NCBI GenBank assembly: GCA_017858295.1 | Contig: JAFMBU010000103.1 | Coordinates: 1 to 6,130, forward strand | DNA from: Porticoccaceae bacterium | GTDB taxonomy: Bacteria > Pseudomonadota > Gammaproteobacteria > Pseudomonadales > Porticoccaceae | Direction: 5' to 3' | Length of the DNA: 6,130 bases | In this document: one piece after another, positions 1 through 4,633 of the stretch | Layout of the letters: each line of letters opens with the position of its first letter | Numbering within the stretch: the first letter of the stretch is position 1 | Made by a program: the position numbers and the translations under genes | Notes under the pieces: model-generated | Seen by the model: the letters and a program-made list of their open reading frames with translations, nothing else | The model's database searches: none | Told to the model about the DNA's origin: nothing

Positions 1-1037
1 GCCGGGGTTGCGCCGCCAGTGATTTCGTTTTGCAATTCGTCGAGGGTATAGCCGACAGCCAGCTTGGCCGCTACTCGCGCAATGGGGAAACCAGTGGCTT
101 TTGAAGCCAGGGCTGAAGAGCGCGATACCCGCGGGTTCATCTCAATAACAATCAGGCGCCCATCTTTAGGGTTGACCGCAAACTGTACGTTGGAGCCGCC
201 AGTTTCTACACCGATCTCACGCAATACCTTAATCGAGGCGTTGCGCATGATTTGATATTCTTTATCGGTCAGGGTCTGGGCTGGAGCAACGGTAATTGAG
301 TCGCCGGTGTGGATGCCCATGGGGTCGAGGTTTTCAATCGCGCAGATAATAATGCAGTTGTCTTTGCGGTCTCGGACCACTTCCATTTCAAACTCTTTCC
401 AGCCAATCAGCGACTCATCGATAAGCAGCTCATTGGTGGGTGAGAGATCTAGTCCGCGACGGCAGATCTCTTCAAATTCTTCGCGGTTATAAGCGATGCC
501 ACCACCGGATCCACCCATGGTGAACGACGGGCGAATAACACAGGGAAAGCCAAAGCGATCGGAGACCTGAATCGCCTCTTCCATACTGTGGGCAATACCG
601 GAATTTGGTGTATCCAGACCAATGGCTTTCATGGCCTTGTCAAAGCGCTCACGATCTTCGGCTTTATCAATGGCATCGGCATTGGCGCCAATCATTTCTA
701 CGCCGTACTTTTCGAGCACGCCGTGCTTGGCCAAATCCAATGCGCAGTTCAGAGCGGTCTGACCACCCATGGTGGGTAACAGTGCGTCAGGCTTTTCCTG
801 AGCAATAATATGCTCAACTGTGCGCCACTCGACTGGCTCTATATAGGTGGCATCGGCCATGGCTGGATCGGTCATGATCGTTGCCGGGTTGGAGTTCACC
901 AAGATAACTCGGAATCCCTCTTCCCGCAGCGCCTTACAAGCCTGAGCGCCGGAGTAGTCAAACTCACAGGCCTGACCAATAATAATCGGTCCTGCGCCCA
1001 AGATGAGAATGCTTTTTATGTCAGTTCTTTTTGGCAT
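1..1037 (-). CDS. carB: Carbamoyl-phosphate synthase large subunit, N-terminal part (runs off the window)
   Basis: This is the large subunit of carbamoyl-phosphate synthetase. It takes ammonia from CarA, bicarbonate and two ATP to make carbamoyl phosphate in the cytoplasm for arginine and pyrimidine synthesis. The visible 345 residues (family length about 1,070) start MPKRTDIKSILILGAGPIII and follow E. coli CarB almost position for position. They cover the first (carboxyphosphate) half: pre-ATP-grasp domain to about residue 125, then the ATP-grasp domain. R169, Q285, E299 and N301 are present at the E. coli positions for nucleotide and metal binding, with a glycine-rich GGSGGG loop at 175-180. 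The ATG (1037-1035) is preceded by GGAGA four bases upstream and lies 17 bp after the carA stop, so carA and carB are surely cotranscribed. The allosteric and second synthetase domains lie outside the window. I see no frameshift. Confidence 0.98.
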   Translation of the reverse strand, partial: MPKRTDIKSILILGAGPIIIGQACEFDYSGAQACKALREEGFRVILVNSNPATIMTDPAMADATYIEPVEWRTVEHIIAQEKPDALLPTMGGQTALNCALDLAKHGVLEKYGVEMIGANADAIDKAEDRERFDKAMKAIGLDTPNSGIAHSMEEAIQVSDRFGFPCVIRPSFTMGGSGGGIAYNREEFEEICRRGLDLSPTNELLIDESLIGWKEFEMEVVRDRKDNCIIICAIENLDPMGIHTGDSITVAPAQTLTDKEYQIMRNASIKVLREIGVETGGSNVQFAVNPKDGRLIVIEMNPRVSRSSALASKATGFPIARVAAKLAVGYTLDELQNEITGGATP

Positions 1038-1054
1038 GTCTTCTCCGAAAGCGA

Positions 1055-2197
1055 CTAGCGTCGATCTTCCATTAACTTGATAAAGTGTTCAAATAGGGAT
1101 GCTGCATCGTGGGGGCCAGGGCTGGCTTCAGGATGACCCTGGAAGCTGAATGCCGGCTTGTCGGTGCGTTGAATACCCTGCAGGCTGCCGTCAAACAATG
1201 AACGATGCGTGGCGATCAGATTAGCAGGTAGATTCTCTTCGTCCACTGCAAAACCGTGGTTCTGACTGGTGATCATAACGACGTTCCCGGCCAGATCTTC
1301 AACCGGATGGTTGGCGCCATGGTGGCCAAACTTCATCTTCACGGTTTTGGCACCTGAGGCCAGTGCCAACAGCTGATGACCCAAGCAGATTCCGAATACC
1401 GGAATATCGGTTTCAAGAATTTCGCGGATCGCGTCAATGGCATAGTCACAGGGCTCTGGATCGCCAGGACCATTGGACAGGAAGATTCCGTCGGGCTGCA
1501 TTGCCAGTACTTCACTGGCAGGTGTCTTGGCCGGCACAACAATCAGTTCGCAGTCCAGATCAACCAGCATACGGAGAATATTGCGCTTCACGCCGTAGTC
1601 GTAGGCCACCACTTTGTATTTTGTGCTGGCTGGATCCTGAGGCTTGTGACCTTCACCCAATTCCCAACTGTGTTCAGACCATTGGTAGGTGGTTTCGGTG
1701 GTGACTTCTTTGGCCAGATCCATACCTTTAAGGCCAGCAAAACCGCGAGCCGCTGCTAGAGCAGTTTCGTCGTCTACAGTACCGGCCATAATGCAGCCGT
1801 TCTGAGCACCGCTTTCACGCAGTATGCGCGTCAGCTTGCGGGTATCTATATCAGCTATGCCGAGGATATTATTATCCTTGAGATAGTCGTCTAGAGCTTG
1901 CTGGCTGCGAAAGTTGGATACCATCAAAGGTAGATCACGGATCACCAAACCAGAGGCCCAGATTCTATCCGACTCAGCGTCTTCGTCGTTGACGCCGACG
2001 TTGCCGATATGGGGATAGGTTAGGGTAACGATTTGTTGAGCGTATGAGGGATCAGTAAGGATTTCCTGATACCCGGTGAGGGCAGTATTGAAGACTACTT
2101 CACCAACAGAGATTCCATCCGAACCGATGGCAGTTCCTCTGAAAATTGTTCCGTCTGCTAGCGCAAGTACGGCTTCCCGGTGAGTCTGGGAATTCAC
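1055..2197 (-). CDS. carA: Carbamoyl-phosphate synthase small (glutaminase) subunit
   Basis: CarA hydrolyses glutamine and channels the ammonia to CarB. The 380 residues match the usual length (E. coli 382). The N-terminal CarA-specific domain contains the block GEVVFNTALTGYQEILTDPS (32-51). A class I glutamine amidotransferase domain follows from about residue 195, with the SNGPGDP oxyanion loop (241-247), the nucleophile Cys271 in FGICLGHQ, and the His355/Glu357 pair in FQGHPEASPGP. The catalytic triad is therefore intact. The start is GTG (2197-2195), chosen because a full AGGAGG lies four bases upstream and there is no ATG nearby; the resulting N-terminus is only a few residues longer than that of E. 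coli. The stop is TAG at 1057-1055. The gene is first in a carAB operon behind its own promoter and attenuator-like leader (2281-2415). Confidence 0.98.
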   Translation of the reverse strand: MNSQTHREAVLALADGTIFRGTAIGSDGISVGEVVFNTALTGYQEILTDPSYAQQIVTLTYPHIGNVGVNDEDAESDRIWASGLVIRDLPLMVSNFRSQQALDDYLKDNNILGIADIDTRKLTRILRESGAQNGCIMAGTVDDETALAAARGFAGLKGMDLAKEVTTETTYQWSEHSWELGEGHKPQDPASTKYKVVAYDYGVKRNILRMLVDLDCELIVVPAKTPASEVLAMQPDGIFLSNGPGDPEPCDYAIDAIREILETDIPVFGICLGHQLLALASGAKTVKMKFGHHGANHPVEDLAGNVVMITSQNHGFAVDEENLPANLIATHRSLFDGSLQGIQRTDKPAFSFQGHPEASPGPHDAASLFEHFIKLMEDRR

Positions 2198-2200
2198 ACA

Positions 2201-2207
2201 ACCTCCT
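2201..2207 (-). promoter_or_regulatory. Strong Shine-Dalgarno that sets the carA GTG start
   Basis: The minus strand reads AGGAGGT, ending four to five bases before GTG (2197-2195). It is the strongest SD in the window and fixes the non-ATG start of carA. An overlapping GTG one step upstream (2199-2197) is out of frame. Confidence 0.85.
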
Positions 2208-2214
2208 AATTATT

Positions 2215-2241
2215 TACGTGTAACGTAGACCTGAAGTCAGG
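2215..2241 (-). repeat. Two adjacent short inverted repeats in the carA 5' UTR
   Basis: On the minus strand CCTGACTTCAGG (2241-2230, CCTG/CAGG arms) is followed by TACGTTACACGTA (2227-2215, 5-bp arms around a 3-base loop). They lie between the terminator and the carA SD, so they would be in the mRNA only after readthrough. They could be small hairpins or protein-binding sites, and short arms like these can arise by chance. No function is assigned. Confidence 0.35.
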
Positions 2242-2280
2242 CAACTCCGATTACGGCATCAGTAGCTTGTGAATATTTGC

Positions 2281-2316
2281 AAAAAAGCGAGATGAAACTC
2301 TGCGTCTCATCTCGCT
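2281..2316 (-). terminator. Rho-independent terminator (attenuator) in the carAB leader
   Basis: The minus-strand RNA reads AGCGAGAUGAGAC (2316-2304), a 5-base loop GCAGA, then GUUUCAUCUCGCU (2298-2286). This is a 13-bp stem with a single G-U wobble. The run of six U (2286-2281) starts with the last paired base, giving the classic intrinsic-terminator layout. It lies about 84 bp before the carA start and downstream of a good promoter, so it would stop carAB transcription unless prevented. The stop codon of an 18-codon leader ORF lies within the 5' arm, which fits translation-coupled attenuation. It would also end any dapB transcript that runs this far. Confidence 0.9.
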
Positions 2317-2363
2317 AAATATAATATTCTGCTGTGCTCTAACCTCTCGGAACGAGACCACAT
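2307..2363 (-). CDS. Putative 18-residue carAB leader peptide
   Basis: The minus strand encodes MWSRSERLEHSRILYLAR and then TGA, starting about 15-17 bases after the predicted transcription start. The TGA (2309-2307) lies inside the 5' arm of the terminator, so a ribosome finishing this peptide would cover that arm and block the hairpin. Codons 13-16 (ATA TTA TAT TTA) form a U-rich stretch just before the stem, as in UTP-sensitive pyrBI-type attenuation. Four of 18 codons are Arg (CGT, AGG, AGA, AGA). No convincing SD is visible: only AAG directly abuts the ATG. The frame is open further upstream into dapB, but only this ATG lies downstream of the predicted promoter. From memory, Pseudomonas carAB has been described with an 18-residue leader peptide and attenuation; this is unverified here. 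Confidence 0.7.
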   Translation of the reverse strand: MWSRSERLEHSRILYLAR

Positions 2364-2386
2364 CTTGGCTGTGGTGTTAGGCGGGT

Positions 2387-2415
2387 ATTCTAGTGAAAAG
2401 AGCGCATTTTGTCTA
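2387..2415 (-). promoter_or_regulatory. Sigma70-type promoter for carAB
   Basis: The minus strand has TAGACA (2415-2410) as -35 and TAGAAT (2392-2387) as -10, each five of six to consensus, separated by exactly 17 bases. Transcription would begin near 2381-2377, giving a leader of about 180 bases before carA. It lies about 37 bp after the dapB stop, so carAB can be expressed independently of dapB. Confidence 0.75.
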
Positions 2416-2424
2416 TCACTGATA
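2414..2424 (-). promoter_or_regulatory. Operator-like palindrome overlapping the carAB -35 box
   Basis: The minus strand reads TATCAGTGATA, two perfect 5-bp arms around one base, sharing two bases with the -35 hexamer. Together with the next two bases (GA) it is identical to the core of the Tn10 tet operator as I remember it. The position would suit a repressor or an activator, but no regulator gene is nearby and a palindrome this short can occur by chance. Confidence 0.35.
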
Positions 2425-2451
2425 AAACTATTTTGCTCTGCTGCCAGCCTG

Positions 2452-3255
2452 CTATTTAAGCCCCAGTACATCCTGCATATCGTATAGACCTGAGTTCTTT
2501 TCCGAGATCCACAGAGCCGCTCGAACTGCGCCACGGGCAAAAGCTAAACGACTTGAGGCTTTGTGGGTAATCTCTACGCGTTCACCTTCGCCGGCAAACA
2601 AGACAGTATGATCGCCGACAATATCGCCGCCGCGGACTGTGGCAAAGCCGATAGTCTCATGGTCTCGCGCTCCGGTCTGGCCCTCACGACCATAGACAGC
2701 TACTTTCTGCAGATCGCGACCCACAGCGGCAGCGACTGATTCACCCAGGGACAAAGCTGTACCAGATGGCGCATCGACCTTGTGCCGGTGATGGGCTTCG
2801 AGAATTTCGATATCGGTTTCATCGCCGAGGACTTGCGCCGCCAACTCAGCCAACTTAAAGCACAGATTGACGCCAGTGGAAAAGTTGGAGGCCATGCAGA
2901 TAGCGCTAGTGGCAGCTGTAGTTGAAACCTGAGCCAGCTGATCAGCATCCAAACCTGTGGTACCAATAACCATTTTTTTATTGTTCGCAGCACAGAATGC
3001 AGCATTAGCTGCGGTGGCACTGGGCACGCTAAAGTCGATAAGCACGTCGAACTGATCGGCCACATCTGCAAGGGAACTAGCCACCAAGATGCCATTTTTG
3101 CCTACGCCAGCCAACTCGCCGGAGTCGACGCCGATAAGTGAGCTCTCTGGGCGCTCAAGCGCCACGGTCAGCTCTGCGCTGTTATTTAACAATATAGCGT
3201 CGATCAAGGCCTTGCCCATACGGCCGCCGGCTCCGGTAATCGCTATTCTGTTCAT
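2452..3255 (-). CDS. dapB: 4-hydroxy-tetrahydrodipicolinate reductase
   Basis: DapB reduces the DapA product to tetrahydrodipicolinate with NAD(P)H, in the cytoplasmic diaminopimelate/lysine pathway that also feeds peptidoglycan. The 267 residues fit the family (E. coli 273). The N-terminal Rossmann domain has GAGGRMG at 8-14, the FSVP block at 75-78 and GTTG at 98-101. The substrate domain has the signature EAHHRHKVDAPSGTA at 153-167, with the catalytic His155 and Lys159 expected for the family. GRE (189-191) and the VRGGDIVGDHTV block (207-218) are also typical. The ATG (3255-3253) has AGGA seven bases upstream; the stop is TAG at 2454-2452. It sits between dnaJ and carA, 163 and 254 bp away, and may have its own promoter near the end of dnaJ. 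It has no functional link to the chaperones; the order is simply conserved. Confidence 0.97.
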   Translation of the reverse strand: MNRIAITGAGGRMGKALIDAILLNNSAELTVALERPESSLIGVDSGELAGVGKNGILVASSLADVADQFDVLIDFSVPSATAANAAFCAANNKKMVIGTTGLDADQLAQVSTTAATSAICMASNFSTGVNLCFKLAELAAQVLGDETDIEILEAHHRHKVDAPSGTALSLGESVAAAVGRDLQKVAVYGREGQTGARDHETIGFATVRGGDIVGDHTVLFAGEGERVEITHKASSRLAFARGAVRAALWISEKNSGLYDMQDVLGLK

Positions 3256-3302
3256 CGCCTTATCCTATTGCTGTTTTTAAGCGCGCCGCATTAACGACCC
3301 GT

Positions 3303-3317
3303 CGCCTCTGAGAAGCG
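3303..3317 (-). other. Small hairpin in the dnaJ-dapB gap
   Basis: The minus-strand RNA CGCUUC, loop UCA, GAGGCG forms six pairs including one U-G. No U-tract follows, so it is not an intrinsic terminator. It lies about 48-62 bp before the dapB start and could be a leader structure or chance. Confidence 0.35.
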
Positions 3318-3319
3318 GT

Positions 3320-3358
3320 TTATGTAAGGAGCTCTTTAACTATGGAGCTCTTAACCAT
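3320..3358 (-). CDS. Possible 12-codon upstream ORF in the dapB leader
   Basis: Within the tandem repeat the minus strand has AAGGAG (3368-3363), four bases, then ATG and a 12-codon frame, MVKSSIVKELLT, ending in TAA (3322-3320). The SD match is excellent, but both the SD and the frame come from the repeat itself, so this may be accidental. A second mini-frame (MHSLLVKEPLS, 3402-3367, no SD) precedes it and its TAA ends just before the AAGGAG. No homology is known to me. Confidence 0.2.
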   Translation of the reverse strand: MVKSSIVKELLT

Positions 3359-3390
3359 GGAGCTCCTTAACTAAGAGGCTCTTTAACTAA
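3328..3390 (-). repeat. Four tandem copies of a 15-16 bp unit upstream of dapB
   Basis: The plus-strand units are GGAGCTCTTTAACTAT (3328-3343), GGAGCTCTTAACCAT (3344-3358), GGAGCTCCTTAACTAA (3359-3374) and GAGGCTCTTTAACTAA (3375-3390). The minus-strand consensus is about WTAGTTAARGAGCTCC. Each of the first three copies contains the palindrome GAGCTC, so neighbouring copies can pair; for example GGAGCTC (3344-3350) with GAGCTCC (3360-3366) gives a 7-bp stem. The units are back to back with no spacers. The rest of the 163-bp gap (3256-3418) holds the hairpin at 3303-3317, a possible promoter and the dapB SD. Function is unknown: slippage-generated repeats, a multi-site protein target or an mRNA structure are all possible. 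Confidence 0.85.
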
Positions 3391-3400
3391 CAAGCTATGC

Positions 3401-3430
3401 ATATTACGCAGATCGATTTTAACTGGTCAA
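3401..3430 (-). promoter_or_regulatory. Possible sigma70 promoter for dapB at the end of dnaJ
   Basis: TTGACC (3430-3425, five of six to consensus) lies in the last codons of dnaJ. It is followed after 18 bases by TAATAT (3406-3401, four of six). Transcription would start near 3394, placing the whole tandem repeat in the dapB 5' UTR. The -10 is weak and readthrough from dnaJ is also possible. Confidence 0.3.
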
Positions 3431-4543
3431 ATTATCGAAGAATTTTTTCACGCCATCAAACCAGTTACTGCTGCGTGGCGAATGCTTGCTTTTGCCAGCC
3501 AAACTCTCTTCAAACTTCTTCAACAGCTCGCGCTGCTCGGCATTTAGGTTAACCGGTGTTTCTAACACCACCCTGCACAGCAGGTCACCCACACCACCAC
3601 CGCGAACCGGGGCAACACCTTTACCGCGCAGACGGAACAGTTTGCTGCTCTGAGTTTCTGCAGGAATTTTCAACTTAACCTTGCCCGTCAGAGTGGGCAC
3701 TTCAAGCTCACCACCCAGGGCAGCCTGAGCAAAACTAATCGGCACTTCACAGTGCAAGTTGGCGTCATCGCGAACAAATATTGGATGATCACGCACTACC
3801 ATCTGCACATAGAGATCCCCTGGAGGGCCCCCGTGAGGACCGGCTTCACCTTTGCCGCCCAGGCGAATTCGATCACCCGTATCTACTCCCGCAGGAATTT
3901 TTACTGAGAGGGTCTTTTTCTCTTCGACAACGCCTTGACCATGGCAGCTGCCACAGGGATCAGAAATCATCTGACCACGACCGCGACACTGAGGGCAGGC
4001 TTGCTGCACCGAGAAGAAACCCTGAGACATGCGCACCTGACCAGCGCCGTTACAGGTGGTGCAGGTCACTGGGGAAGAACCCCTGCGGGCACCCGAACCA
4101 TCACAGGGTTCGCAAGGGCTCAAAGTGGGCACATCGATCTGTACGGTCTTGCCTCGCACCGCGTCTTCGAGATCTAGCTGCAGGTCATAGCGCAGGTCGG
4201 AACCACGTGCTGGGCCACCGCGACCTCCGCCGCCGCCACCAAAAATGTCACCGAAAACGTCACCAAAGACATCGCCGAATCCACCACCGCCACCACCGCG
4301 CTGGCCGCCACTGTTACCATCGACTGCAGCGTGACCAAAACGGTCATAGGCCGCTTTTTTGTCATCGTCCCCAAGAATTTCATAGGCTTCTTGAGCTTCT
4401 TTAAACTTATCTTCGGCATCCGCGCCTTCAGGGTTGCGGTCCGGGTGAAACTTCATCGCAACGCGGCGAAATGCCTTCTTGATTTCAGCGGCAGAGGCAC
4501 CTTTATCCACACCCAATACTTCGTAGTAATCGCGTTTAGCCAT
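3419..4543 (-). CDS. dnaJ: Molecular chaperone DnaJ (Hsp40, type I)
   Basis: DnaJ delivers unfolded clients to DnaK and triggers DnaK ATP hydrolysis, in the cytoplasm. The 374 residues (E. coli 376) show a J domain at about 1-70 with HPD at 33-35. A glycine/phenylalanine linker at about 76-115 includes DVFGDVFGDIF. The zinc domain has four CxxCxGxG motifs starting at C144, C161, C183 and C197. The C-terminal client-binding and dimerisation domains follow. All eight zinc cysteines are present, so this is a full type I DnaJ. The ATG (4543-4541) is set by the conserved MAKRDYYEVLGV start; the SD is weak (AAG close to the ATG). It follows dnaK by 90 bp containing a strong stem-loop. The stop is TAA at 3421-3419. 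Confidence 0.98.
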   Translation of the reverse strand: MAKRDYYEVLGVDKGASAAEIKKAFRRVAMKFHPDRNPEGADAEDKFKEAQEAYEILGDDDKKAAYDRFGHAAVDGNSGGQRGGGGGGFGDVFGDVFGDIFGGGGGGRGGPARGSDLRYDLQLDLEDAVRGKTVQIDVPTLSPCEPCDGSGARRGSSPVTCTTCNGAGQVRMSQGFFSVQQACPQCRGRGQMISDPCGSCHGQGVVEEKKTLSVKIPAGVDTGDRIRLGGKGEAGPHGGPPGDLYVQMVVRDHPIFVRDDANLHCEVPISFAQAALGGELEVPTLTGKVKLKIPAETQSSKLFRLRGKGVAPVRGGGVGDLLCRVVLETPVNLNAEQRELLKKFEESLAGKSKHSPRSSNWFDGVKKFFDNLTS

Positions 4544-4578
4544 AACTTAATTCTTTATTCCAATCTGTAACCAATATG

Positions 4579-4608
4579 ATTAGGCGCGGGACTTTGCCCG
4601 CGCCTAAT
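4579..4608 (-). other. Perfect 12-bp stem-loop between dnaK and dnaJ
   Basis: The plus strand reads ATTAGGCGCGGG (4579-4590), loop ACTTTG, CCCGCGCCTAAT (4597-4608). On either strand the stem is not followed by a U-run: the minus RNA continues CAUAUUGG. It is therefore more likely a partial terminator, a processing site or a stabilising structure that keeps DnaJ below DnaK levels than a true terminator. On the minus strand T-rich sequence lies upstream of the stem, not downstream. Confidence 0.8.
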
Positions 4609-4633
4609 AAAAGTAGAAAAAACCAACCAAGAC

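Noticed and set aside
1363..1759. Overlapping plus-strand frames of 113 and 127 codons opposite carA
   Set aside because: They are antisense shadows of a highly conserved gene, with no SD, no domain and no gene context.
2265..2282. Possible ARG box (ArgR site) near the carAB terminator
   Set aside because: Only one half (ATTCA) resembles the E. coli consensus; the left half is absent, and the site lies downstream of the promoter.
2307..2540. 77-codon minus-strand frame running from inside dapB into the carA leader
   Set aside because: Its first part overlaps dapB in another frame and precedes the predicted promoter. Only its last 18 codons are credible, as the leader peptide.
3328..3390. 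CRISPR array
   Set aside because: The units are 15-16 bp, directly adjacent with no unique spacers, and no cas genes are present.
3256..3418. Lysine riboswitch upstream of dapB
   Set aside because: The 163-bp gap is largely filled by tandem repeats and shows no multi-helix junction or terminator typical of that riboswitch.
3781..4404. 207-codon open frame on the plus strand
   Set aside because: It is antisense to dnaJ; the protein is a low-complexity His/Arg-rich product of the Gly-rich codons on the other strand, with no recognisable domain.
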